Below, one piece after another: positions 17,613-24,772 of a DNA stretch of 64,000 bases (its first letter is position 1; every line of letters starts with the position of its first letter). The stretch comes from JACMJL01 sp963791805 (GTDB taxonomy: Bacteria > Bacillota > Clostridia > Clostridiales > Clostridiaceae): NCBI GenBank assembly GCA_963791805.1, contig CAWBTU010000004.1:186001-250000 (forward strand), written 5' to 3'. Below the pieces are notes generated by a model. That model made no database searches, was not told where the DNA came from, and saw nothing but the letters and a program-made list of their open reading frames with translations. Made by a program: the position numbers and the translations under genes.

Positions 17613-18713
17613 TTATCTTTGGCACAATAGTTCATTTAATTGTGACAACAAGTTGTTCCCACCAGAAATTGATATATTGCCTACTTTGTCACAAATCCTC
17701 TCTAAATGCTCCAGTTCCTTAAGTTTATAAAGGGTTTGATTTTCCTCCATTAACTTTGCTGTATTTAGCAAGCTTCTCGTTGAGGCAACTTCTTCACGTC
17801 TAGAAATCACATTTGCCTGAGCAGTTTTCTCTGCAATTAAAACAGTGTTCATTATATCTCGAATCTCACCAGGCAATATAATGTCTTTTATACCTGCCTC
17901 AGTAAACTCTATATAATAATCTTCCTGTTTCTCTATTAGCTTTGAAAGTACAAAATTTGCAATTTCTTCTTTTTGTTCTAGAAGTTCATCAAACTTGTAT
18001 TTTCCAACATACTCACGTAAAGCAAGTTGGGTTAAAATATATATCTGATTCTTGTAATCCTTAATTTCAGACAGAAGTTTTACAGCATTAATAACTTTAA
18101 AATTACATACAAAATTAATGCGCAAACTAACCTTATCTGTAGTTAATATTTCTTGCCCAGAAATGTCAAGTTGTTGAATTCTCATATCAACAAGCTGATG
18201 AGATATCTTTGTCTTGCTGTTCCAAAAGAAGTGAATTCCACTAGTGAGTTCTCTGTGAAATTTACTATTAAAATATAGCAATGCTATTTCCCCTTCTTCA
18301 ACTACAATTTTTGTATACAGTTTCATTGGGATATAATTAAAAATATTAATATCTATATCTTCTGATACCTCTGGATTTGATATATCAATAGTTTCAAAGG
18401 TATGTTTCTTGAATATATTCCAAAAAGCATATTCACCACTTGTTAGCGTGTTGATCAATCTACCGTCAATATAGTGAAGTGCAATTTTATTGTCTAATAC
18501 ATTTATCTTGGTAATGCTCTCTTCAAAATGTTTGTCCTTCATGAGCACATTAATATCTATGCCTGCGGTATTTACCTCACCTTCAATTTTCACCTTTGTC
18601 ACTGTGTATCCAAAGACAGTTAGGTAGCTATGCATACCTGAAGCTAAAAACTTAACAAATCTACCATTTCTAAATAAATATCCTCTTTCATTTTCATTTA
18701 TGATAATTTTCAT
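17613..18713 (-). CDS. Slipin (SPFH/band 7 family) protein
   Basis: A 366-residue protein with the SPFH/band 7 fold: an N-terminal segment (IINENERGYLFRNGRFVKFLASG) repeated as VVEEGEIALLYFNSKFHRELTSG around 130, then the conserved core (ILTTDKVSLRINFVCNFKV) and a helical, partly coiled C-terminus. Band 7 proteins form oligomeric cages or membrane scaffolds; no strong membrane helix is visible here. Slipins are recurrent partners of RtcB-type RNA repair loci, and here the gene lies downstream of a Y RNA-like transcript and an rtcB remnant on the same strand. AGAGG precedes the ATG. Its exact role is not known. Confidence 0.8.
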   Translation of the reverse strand: MKIIINENERGYLFRNGRFVKFLASGMHSYLTVFGYTVTKVKIEGEVNTAGIDINVLMKDKHFEESITKINVLDNKIALHYIDGRLINTLTSGEYAFWNIFKKHTFETIDISNPEVSEDIDINIFNYIPMKLYTKIVVEEGEIALLYFNSKFHRELTSGIHFFWNSKTKISHQLVDMRIQQLDISGQEILTTDKVSLRINFVCNFKVINAVKLLSEIKDYKNQIYILTQLALREYVGKYKFDELLEQKEEIANFVLSKLIEKQEDYYIEFTEAGIKDIILPGEIRDIMNTVLIAEKTAQANVISRREEVASTRSLLNTAKLMEENQTLYKLKELEHLERICDKVGNISISGGNNLLSQLNELLCQR

Positions 18714-18957
18714 ATTATTACCTCTTTTCGGTTATATTTTTTATGATATATAATTGTAATGCTCACATAATTTGCACGGAGCTTTAATTTAGTATATATA
18801 AATTACCTCGGTTCCTGTACCATGTTGGATACAAGCATGGAAGCAATAAATTATAAACGGTATCCTTAAAACTACAAGGTACTTATTATGTTATGATTGG
18901 AAGAAGTGACCTTCTTTTTACTCATAGAGCATTACATTATATATCTTTTTTCATCTC
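18714..18957 (-). other. Structured leader between Y RNA-like element and slipin
   Basis: No protein gene is visible. On the minus strand there are several short self-complementary pairs: AAGAAG/CTTCTT (18901-18916), GGATAC/GTATCC (18857-18862 with 18828-18833) and CCATG/CATGG (18820-18840). It could be a 5' untranslated region with secondary structure or a second small RNA; I cannot decide. Confidence 0.35.
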
Positions 18958-18969
18958 CAGACTTATACA

Positions 18970-19110
18970 GTCTAAAATAGAGAGGGATTTGAACCCTCAG
19001 CACATAATGCTTGCCATTTGGTGATTACTCTACCACTGAGCTAACTGTGCATTGGCACAATAGAGGAGTCGAACCTCCAGCGCATCACGTCTTTCTTACT
19101 ATTTCGGTAT
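18970..19110 (-). ncRNA. YrlA-type Y RNA with permuted tRNA-like core
   Basis: The core (19021-19088, minus strand) contains every tRNA helix, but in circularly permuted order: anticodon-stem strand GTGAT, variable GCGCT, T-arm GGAGG-TTCGACT-CCTCT, acceptor strand ATTGTGC, a closing loop CAAT, acceptor strand GCACAGT (7 pairs, one G-T), TA, D-arm GCTC-AGTGGTA-GAGT, A26 and anticodon-stem strand ATCAC (5 perfect pairs with GTGAT). Lengths match canonical tRNA exactly. A tRNA-like domain whose acceptor stem is closed by a loop and whose ends leave through the anticodon stem is the known design of YrlA Y RNAs, which tether Ro60/Rsr to effectors. AAATAG (19099-19104) and CTATTT (18975-18980) could close the outer stem. 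The outer boundaries and the Ro60-binding stem are not certain. Confidence 0.7.
18982..18998 (-). other. Second T-arm-like hairpin beside the tRNA-like core
   Basis: GAGGG-TTCAAAT-CCCTC is a perfect 5-bp T-arm with a canonical T-loop. Together with its flanks (TGCTGAGGG, TCTATTTTA) it resembles the first T-arm region (GCGCTGGAGG, TCTATTGTGCC), suggesting partial duplication. No second D-arm or acceptor partner is present. Confidence 0.5.
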
Positions 19111-19169
19111 ATTGATAAGGACACCCTCAACACCGCAAAGCTTAAAAGCCTATGCATAGAAATAGTAAG
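19095..19169 (-). other. 11-bp hairpin upstream of the tRNA-like core
   Basis: CTTACTATTTC (19159-19169) and GAAATAGTAAG (19095-19105) form a perfect 11-bp stem enclosing 53 bases. The right strand of this stem also contains the AAATAG that can instead pair with CTATTT at 18975-18980, so two mutually exclusive folds are possible. It lies between the rtcB stop and the tRNA-like core. Confidence 0.5.
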
Positions 19170-19202
19170 GTATATATAAAAGCTTTCGCCCATATATTTT
19201 GA

Positions 19203-19394
19203 TTATCCTTTAACACCACCAATTGGCATTCCCTTTCCTGTATGAGTATCAGGCATAAGTGATACCCACTTATGTATAAATGGTAATTGTGATAGATTAT
19301 ATGCTTGTTCTAGACAGCTTTCCTCTATACTAGCGGCTTCTGGAAGCCATATTTTTATTGGTTTCTTTGTTTTTTCACTGCAAATAACAAACAT
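19203..19394 (-). pseudogene. rtcB: rtcB remnant with internal deletion
   Basis: RtcB ligases join RNA 2',3'-cyclic phosphate and 5'-OH ends. This 63-residue frame aligns with the RtcB N-terminus: IKIWLPEAASIEESCLEQA, then LPFIHKWVSLMPDTHTGKG, matching the E. coli block FIFKHIAVMPDVHLGKG. It stops at GGVKG. RtcB proteins are normally about 400 residues and commonly end in VKG, so the frame looks like the true N-terminus fused in frame to the last codons by an internal deletion. All catalytic metal ligands after the MPDxH block are gone, so it cannot be active. The promoter side is intact: AAGGAG lies 9 bases before the ATG. The neighbours are a Y RNA-like element, slipin and WYL regulators. 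Confidence 0.75.
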
Positions 19395-19498
19395 ATTTAA
19401 TCACTCCTTAGTTTTATTTTTTCATTGTTTGTAATGCCATGTGTAAATATTACCATCCATAAATCAAGTTATCATATAAAAAAAGTTGCGAGCTTAAA

Positions 19499-19535
19499 CC
19501 AATTAATTGCTTTTATAAATATTAATTGGTAAAAT
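19499..19535 (+). promoter_or_regulatory. WYL operon promoter inside an inverted repeat
   Basis: CCAATTAAT (19499-19507) and ATTAATTGG (19521-19529) form a 9-bp perfect inverted repeat. A promoter TTGCTT (19507-19512), 17-base spacer, TAAAAT (19530-19535) overlaps it. The repeat lies between the divergent rtcB remnant and WYL genes and is a candidate operator for the WYL regulators. Confidence 0.5.
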
Positions 19536-19566
19536 ACAATCAAAACAAAGGTAGGTGAATATTATT

Positions 19567-20808
19567 ATGGCAGAGTTTTCAGAGCTTATTAAAAACTTTG
19601 ATAAGATTAGAGATTATATGCGTGATTTTTTTGTATATGGTTTTAAAGCAAGAAATGACTTTACTCAAAAGAGTGCTCGTACATATGATGATGAAAAACG
19701 AAGAATTGAAAGCTATTTAGGTGAATATATAAAATGGGATACTTCAAAGGGCAGCAAACGCGTATTTATATCTCTGGATAGCTCAAAAATCTCTCAAAAT
19801 CCTCTTTATTCTGCCTGGAAATCTAAAAGCTTTACTGCCAAAGATATAATGCTTCACTTTTACTTATTAGATATATTAAACAAAAAAAACTGTCTTAATA
19901 TTGAAGAATTGACTGACCTATTATGTGAGAAATATGATTTATGCTTAGACTCACAAATAGTTAGGATAAAAGCAAATGAATATGTAAAAGAGGGAATCTT
20001 AACAAGTAATAAATACGGGAAAGCTTTATGCTACAGCTTATCACAGGACTACCTTTATAAAACTAAAGAAAATTATGAGGACATAATTGATGCCATTAAG
20101 TACTATCAAGAAGCATCACCTTTTGGTGTTATAGGAAGTTATCTACTGGATAACGAGGACAAAAAAAATGATATTTTTACCTTTAAGCACCATTTTATTG
20201 TACATACTTTAGAGGATAAAATATTATTAGAACTTATGGACGCTATGAAAGAAAAACAGAAAATTGAATTTGTTAATCAAAGTACAAGGCTTGGAAGTAT
20301 TAGTACCCTTTATGGAATTCCTCTTAAAATATTTGTCAGCACCCAAAGTGGCAGACGTTATGTTAGTATTTATAATGAATCCCGTCAGCGCTTTATAAAC
20401 CACAGACTTGATTATATAAAATCCATTAAAACATTAGAAACTTTTGAGGATTATGATTATCTAAAAGAAAAGCTTAATGGAAATTTAGATAAATGCTGGG
20501 GCGTTTCCTTTGGTGGCAGTACTAGATGTGAAAAAATTTCTGTGAAATTTTATATTGACGAAAAAAAAGAACTCCATATCATAAACCGTCTGAAAAGGGA
20601 AGGACGAGGTGGAGAAATAGAAAGAATAGATAAAAATGTTTACCTATATTCAAAGGAAATTTTTGATACAAATGAAGTAATGTCTTGGATAAAAAGCTTT
20701 ACAGGTAGGATTATATCTGTAGATGGGACAAGCAAATTTGTAGTGGATAAATTCTATAGTGATATGAAACGAATGTATGAAATCTATCTAGGTGGTGAGC
20801 AAAAATAA
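19567..20808 (+). CDS. WYL-domain transcriptional regulator 1
   Basis: About 413 residues. A helical/winged-helix region (about 90-165, FTAKDIMLHFYLLDILNK, INIEELTDLLCEKYDLC, VKEGILTSNKYG) precedes a WYL domain (about 215-300: KQKIEFVNQS, TLYGIPLKIFVSTQSGRRYVSIYN) and a WYL-associated C-terminal domain. WYL domains sense nucleic acids or nucleotides and control repair and defence genes. ATG at 19567 has AGGTAGGTG upstream; an in-frame GTG at 19555 is inside that site. The stop overlaps the next ATG as TAATG. The divergent location from rtcB suggests control of that locus. Confidence 0.8.
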   Translation: MAEFSELIKNFDKIRDYMRDFFVYGFKARNDFTQKSARTYDDEKRRIESYLGEYIKWDTSKGSKRVFISLDSSKISQNPLYSAWKSKSFTAKDIMLHFYLLDILNKKNCLNIEELTDLLCEKYDLCLDSQIVRIKANEYVKEGILTSNKYGKALCYSLSQDYLYKTKENYEDIIDAIKYYQEASPFGVIGSYLLDNEDKKNDIFTFKHHFIVHTLEDKILLELMDAMKEKQKIEFVNQSTRLGSISTLYGIPLKIFVSTQSGRRYVSIYNESRQRFINHRLDYIKSIKTLETFEDYDYLKEKLNGNLDKCWGVSFGGSTRCEKISVKFYIDEKKELHIINRLKREGRGGEIERIDKNVYLYSKEIFDTNEVMSWIKSFTGRIISVDGTSKFVVDKFYSDMKRMYEIYLGGEQK

Positions 20809-21785
20809 TGGAACTATTTTCTGAAATTTATAGCTGTTATTATACAGTTGTTGCAAAAATTTTAAATACAGCTTTTAATAACCCACTAACAAAAGCCGAT
20901 ATAACTGAAATCATTGACAGTAATGCCTTTTCTGAAAGTGCTTTTTACATACTTCCAAAACTCCTTGAAGGAGATTGGAAGCTGTTGAAAAATACAGGGG
21001 ATAAATATATATCAATGCTTGGAGAGAATGTTATTCTTCCTCTAACAAGCCTGCAAAAATCCTGGTTAAAGTCGCTTTTGTCAGACAAAAGAATAGCTTT
21101 ATTTTTAAAGGATGAGCAAATTGAGTTTTTAAAAGAATACTTAGCAAATATCGATCCATTATTTGATATAAATGACTTTTACTATTATGACACATATTCA
21201 GATGGAGATCCTTACCACCAAAAGGCTTATATTGAAAATTTCCGTGCTGTTTTAGCTGCTTTGAAAACCAAAACTATCATAACCATTTCCTTCGAAAGCG
21301 GTAAAAGAGGATCTATTAATGGTAGTTACTTACCCATAAAAATAGAGTATTCTAGCAAAGATGATAAATTTAGAGTTCATGCATTTAAAATACGTTACGG
21401 AAAAATTGTAACTAATGCCACTATAAATATGTCCCGAATCTATAAAGTAGAAATATCAAAAGAAAGCTTTCAAGGTACTCTTCCATCTGATAATTATGTA
21501 GATAAGAACAAGTGCAATGATCCAGTAATAATTGAAATATCGAAGGAAAGAAATGCAGTTGAAAGGTGTATGCTCCATTTTGCCAACTTTGAAAAACGTA
21601 CAGAATACGATGAAACTACAGACAAATATATTAGTTATATTTATTATAATCTTCAAGATGAAACTGAACTTTTAATTCGTATATTATCTTTTGGTCCCGT
21701 TATTAGGGTCCTTGGACCTGAAAGATTTTTAGCTCAAATAAAAGAGAGGGTAAAAAAGCAATCAGAACTTTTGGGGATATGTTAG
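20808..21785 (+). CDS. WYL-domain transcriptional regulator 2
   Basis: A 325-residue protein translationally coupled to the first WYL gene. The WYL core is near residues 155-215 (TKTIITISFESGKRGSINGSYLPIKIEYSSKDDKFRVHAFKI), with the pattern of aromatic and basic residues expected. No clear separate helix-turn-helix is seen at the N-terminus, so it may act as a heteromer with its partner. Paired WYL genes beside RtcB/slipin loci are a recurrent arrangement. Followed by a terminator-like hairpin shared with the convergent cca gene. Confidence 0.72.
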   Translation: MELFSEIYSCYYTVVAKILNTAFNNPLTKADITEIIDSNAFSESAFYILPKLLEGDWKLLKNTGDKYISMLGENVILPLTSLQKSWLKSLLSDKRIALFLKDEQIEFLKEYLANIDPLFDINDFYYYDTYSDGDPYHQKAYIENFRAVLAALKTKTIITISFESGKRGSINGSYLPIKIEYSSKDDKFRVHAFKIRYGKIVTNATINMSRIYKVEISKESFQGTLPSDNYVDKNKCNDPVIIEISKERNAVERCMLHFANFEKRTEYDETTDKYISYIYYNLQDETELLIRILSFGPVIRVLGPERFLAQIKERVKKQSELLGIC

Positions 21786-21818
21786 CTTTGCTTACTTTTA
21801 AATCACGAATAATAAAAC

Positions 21819-21859
21819 TAGAACAATTGCCATATTAATGTAGTTTAGCAATTGTTCTA
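21819..21859 (-). terminator. 12-bp hairpin terminator between WYL and cca operons
   Basis: TAGAACAATTGC and GCAATTGTTCTA pair perfectly. On the minus strand GTTTTATTATT follows, so it mainly ends the cca transcript; it may also help on the plus strand. Confidence 0.75.
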
Positions 21860-21872
21860 TACAATAGATTCT

Positions 21873-23237
21873 TTAAATAAATTGACCTCTAACTATTTTA
21901 ATTAACTTTTCTTTTTCATTTAAATCAGAATCATCTAATACTAGCTCTAGTAATTGATTTAAAACAATACCTATTTCTTTTCCTGGACTAATACCTAGCT
22001 CAATTAAATCTCGTCCGTTTATTTTCAAGTCTTTAATAGTGAAACATTGCTTTTTTATAATTATCTCATCAATATCAGCTTTTGCTTTTTTTAATTGTAA
22101 ATGTCTTTCCATATAGAACCCTAGATTCTGAGCTTTAATATCTGCCTCTTTTACCTTTAATAAGTCTCTTAAATTATTTTCTCCAATTTTATTGAGCAGC
22201 TTTTTTATCTGCTTTTTGTGTGTTATTTCTAAATCATGGTGCTTAATTAAAACTAAAACTTTTTCTATAGTTTTGTTATCATATTTCATACTCTTTAATA
22301 CATTTTCTGCAATTATAGTTGATTTTTCTGCGTGGTTATAGAAATGGTCAATGCCCTTATCATCTGTAGTTAAGCATTCAGGTTTACCTATGTCATGAAA
22401 GAACATAGCTAATTTTAAAGTTAGATCTTTTTCTATATTATCAATACTCTTTAGAATATGATCCCCTACAGTAAATATATGATAAGGATTATTTTGCCTT
22501 GTCCCCTCACAAAGATGATACTCTGGAATAAAATGTTTTAGTAACCCATAATAATTTAAATCTTTAATTTGCTTAGAATTTGATAAAATAATCTTATTAA
22601 ATTCTTCTCTTATTCTTTCAATGGACACATTCTTAATACTATCTGATAACTTTAGAAGAGCCTTATCTATATCCTCATCAATTTTAAAGTTTAATTGAGC
22701 TGAAAATCTTATAGCCCTTATCATTCTTAATGCATCTTCATTAAATCTGTCTTCTGCTTTACCTACACATTTAATAATTCTGTTCTCTAAATCTTCTAGT
22801 CCACCAAAATAATCCACTATACCAACTTCATAATTATATGCTATTGCATTAATTGTAAAATCTCGTCTGCTTAAGTCTTCTTTCAAGGAAGATGTCCAAA
22901 TTACCTGGTTTGGGTGTCTGTTGTCCTCATATTCACCATCTATACGGAAGGTAGTAACTTCGTAAGGAATACTTTCAGTATCACAGGAATTATTTTCTAT
23001 TAATGTTACAGTACCATGCTTTAAGCCTGTAGGTATTACTTTGTGCGTAGCCTGAAAATGCTGGATTATATCTTCTGGCAGACAATTAGTGGTTATGTCC
23101 CAATCCTTAGGATTTCTGCTTAATAAGCAATCTCTAACGCAACCGCCTACAACATAAGCTTCGTAACCTTCATCTTGTAATCTGTTTATAATCTCTTTTG
23201 CTCCACTTGGAATTTCAATATTAGTATTTTTATTCAA
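21873..23237 (-). CDS. cca: CCA-adding tRNA nucleotidyltransferase with HD domain
   Basis: A 454-residue class II nucleotidyltransferase that adds or repairs the 3' CCA of tRNA. The N-terminal palm has GGCVRD (31-36) and catalytic D45/D47 (DWDIT), followed by the basic RRDFTINA motif and the head/neck region (LRMIRAIRFSAQL). The C-terminal part carries an HD hydrolase motif (MFFHDIGK, FYNHAEKS), as in many CCA enzymes. Its ATG lies 8 bases inside the end of the upstream RlaP-like gene, so the two are co-translated. It is next to, and convergent with, the WYL genes of the RNA-repair cluster. Confidence 0.93.
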   Translation of the reverse strand: MNKNTNIEIPSGAKEIINRLQDEGYEAYVVGGCVRDCLLSRNPKDWDITTNCLPEDIIQHFQATHKVIPTGLKHGTVTLIENNSCDTESIPYEVTTFRIDGEYEDNRHPNQVIWTSSLKEDLSRRDFTINAIAYNYEVGIVDYFGGLEDLENRIIKCVGKAEDRFNEDALRMIRAIRFSAQLNFKIDEDIDKALLKLSDSIKNVSIERIREEFNKIILSNSKQIKDLNYYGLLKHFIPEYHLCEGTRQNNPYHIFTVGDHILKSIDNIEKDLTLKLAMFFHDIGKPECLTTDDKGIDHFYNHAEKSTIIAENVLKSMKYDNKTIEKVLVLIKHHDLEITHKKQIKKLLNKIGENNLRDLLKVKEADIKAQNLGFYMERHLQLKKAKADIDEIIIKKQCFTIKDLKINGRDLIELGISPGKEIGIVLNQLLELVLDDSDLNEKEKLIKIVRGQFI

Positions 23238-24246
23238 TTAAAACACCTCGATTAATTTCCATTACCAGCTGATTAATTTTGTCATAATCTAGATTTTCAG
23301 GCAAGGGAGAATTGTCTTTCGCATATTTAAACTTTTTATCATATACATCAACCATTTCAAATATCTCTTCATAGGTATATTGGCCATTTCGAATAGCTAA
23401 TAATAAATCTCTATCCTTATCCCTATATGTGTGAATACCTTTACCTTCTAATATTTCTGTACCCATTATTAATAATCTAATTAAATGCATTGAATGTTTA
23501 AGCAAATGAAGTTCATCTTTTTTACTGTTTCTATGATTAAGTTTATCATAATCAGAAATAACATTAGACATTTCATTGACCATTCCCTTAAAATCTCTCA
23601 ATGGATAATGTTTTAAATTTATATCCATATATATTTCACTCTCATATTCTTCTTTTTCTGACTTATCAATATATAGTTTAAATTCACCATTTGTTATATC
23701 TTTATATCTATCTTCAAAAGTACTCATTTGTTTTTCAATGCTTCCCATTATATGTTTTTCCTTTTCTGATTGAGGATAACTGTCTCTTGCTAATGCATTT
23801 TCCAATCTTCTTAGCTGCTGAATAGCATACCCTCCAAAGGAAGTATAGGCCTTTGTTGATAAGAAAATTTCTGCATTATTCCTAATTAATCTTCCTTCTT
23901 TAGTGCAAATAAATAAATGCTCTTCCTTTGTTCCAAGTATCTCTAATACATTAGGGTTGCAGTTAACTAAAAGATTTACTATTTGTTTTAAAGGAAATAC
24001 TGTACAATCTAATTCACGATTTTCTATTGGCTTATCATTGCAATTCATAGTCAATATTTCTTCTTTTGAATTTAGATATATTCCTCTTACATCAAAATTG
24101 CTTATATGTTCTGAAGTGTCAATATTGGTTCCATAAGCATAGGAGCCTCCAGTCGTTAGAAGAATTATATTATTTAATCTAACATCATTTCTTAAAAAAT
24201 CATATTCTTCACTATTAATTTTCCCTCTCATTTGTAGTATGTCCAT
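23230..24246 (-). CDS. RlaP-like nucleotidyltransferase (DNA polymerase beta superfamily)
   Basis: About 338 residues of the YcgL/COG3541 group, now called RlaP (RNA repair pathway polymerase-beta family). The minimal nucleotidyltransferase motifs are present: GGSYAYGT at 33-40 and a nearby acidic FDVRGIYL (D52), plus downstream blocks CNPNVLEIL and SFGGYAIQQLRRLENA. It probably transfers nucleotides to damaged RNA ends, but the reaction is not established. Overlap with cca strengthens a tRNA-end repair role. I chose ATG at 24246 because AAGGAG is 8 bases upstream; an in-frame start 24 bases earlier has no such site. Confidence 0.75.
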   Translation of the reverse strand: MDILQMRGKINSEEYDFLRNDVRLNNIILLTTGGSYAYGTNIDTSEHISNFDVRGIYLNSKEEILTMNCNDKPIENRELDCTVFPLKQIVNLLVNCNPNVLEILGTKEEHLFICTKEGRLIRNNAEIFLSTKAYTSFGGYAIQQLRRLENALARDSYPQSEKEKHIMGSIEKQMSTFEDRYKDITNGEFKLYIDKSEKEEYESEIYMDINLKHYPLRDFKGMVNEMSNVISDYDKLNHRNSKKDELHLLKHSMHLIRLLIMGTEILEGKGIHTYRDKDRDLLLAIRNGQYTYEEIFEMVDVYDKKFKYAKDNSPLPENLDYDKINQLVMEINRGVLIE

Positions 24247-24491
24247 TTTCAGGGCTCCTTTCTTGAACAAAAATTATTTTTTTTCTAAAATTTCATTTAT
24301 ATATTGTCATAAATTCACATCAACTTCAAGTTTGAAATTACTAGAGTAAGATAATATAACATAAATGTAATCATATTGCAATTATAAATAAATCTGCTTA
24401 GTCTTTCTTGGCGCTGCGAACTATCTCTTATCAGTAAATATTATGTTGTTCCTTTACTATATTATTTTATATAGTAGTATAGTTACTAATA
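24247..24491. other. AT-rich intergenic region without a gene
   Basis: Between the RlaP-like start and the ABC-F promoter I see no coding frame, tRNA or strong hairpin, only AT-rich sequence that should contain the promoter of the RlaP-cca operon. Confidence 0.4.
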
Positions 24492-24520
24492 TTGACAATA
24501 CCATAACTAAATCCTATAAT
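24492..24520 (+). promoter_or_regulatory. Promoter of the ABC-F gene
   Basis: A perfect consensus promoter: TTGACA (24492-24497), 17-base spacer, TATAAT (24515-24520). It lies about 245 bases before the ABC-F start codon, leaving a long leader. Confidence 0.85.
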
Positions 24521-24605
24521 TAATTTAAAATACATGAAAGGTAAAGGTATTCGCAGATATGAGAATGTAATTCACTTAAAGGATTTTTTAGTAAGATGTT
24601 AATTT

Positions 24606-24627
24606 ATCTTCAAGCAGAAGATTTTTT
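24606..24627 (+). terminator. First leader terminator (attenuator) of the ABC-F gene
   Basis: ATCTTC-AAGCA-GAAGAT followed by TTTTT, inside the ABC-F leader. It directly follows a 22-codon frame (24534-24602) that starts near the predicted transcription start. Confidence 0.7.
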
Positions 24628-24648
24628 GACCTACATTTTATTAATACT

Positions 24649-24720
24649 ATGAGTGGATATGGACTTGTTCATGTGAATATTGCCTTGGTAATTATCATAT
24701 TTTTTTATGATGCTTATTAG
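24649..24720 (+). CDS. Possible leader peptide of the ABC-F gene
   Basis: A 23-codon frame (begins MSGYGLVHVN, ends FFYDAY) lies between the two leader terminators. Leader peptides of this size stall ribosomes in the presence of drugs and control ABC-F genes in other Bacillota. There is no clear ribosome binding site, so the assignment is weak; an overlapping frame at 24707-24784 is an alternative. Confidence 0.3.
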   Translation: MSGYGLVHVNIALVIIIFFYDAY

Positions 24721-24744
24721 TGTTAACTTTGTGCAAGTGTTATC

Positions 24745-24772
24745 CCCTCCTAGGTTTAAGGAGGGTTTTTTT
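24745..24772 (+). terminator. Second leader terminator that contains the ABC-F ribosome binding site
   Basis: CCCTCCT (24745-24751) and AGGAGGG (24759-24765) form a 7-bp stem followed by seven T. The AGGAGG in the 3' arm is also the ribosome binding site of the TTG start at 24771, so the hairpin can block both transcription and translation. Confidence 0.85.

Noticed and set aside
17437..17625. A 62-residue minus-strand frame downstream of the slipin gene.
   Set aside because: It contains the slipin terminator hairpin, lacks a ribosome binding site and has a composition typical of untranslated AT-rich DNA.
18901..18917. AAGAAG/CTTCTT hairpin with T-run as a plus-strand terminator.
   Set aside because: No plus-strand gene precedes it; the stem is only 6 bp and may be part of minus-strand leader structure.
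19000..19060. A canonical linear tRNA gene starting from the D-arm.
   Set aside because: The linear acceptor strands do not pair and no anticodon stem forms; only the permuted order gives all four helices.
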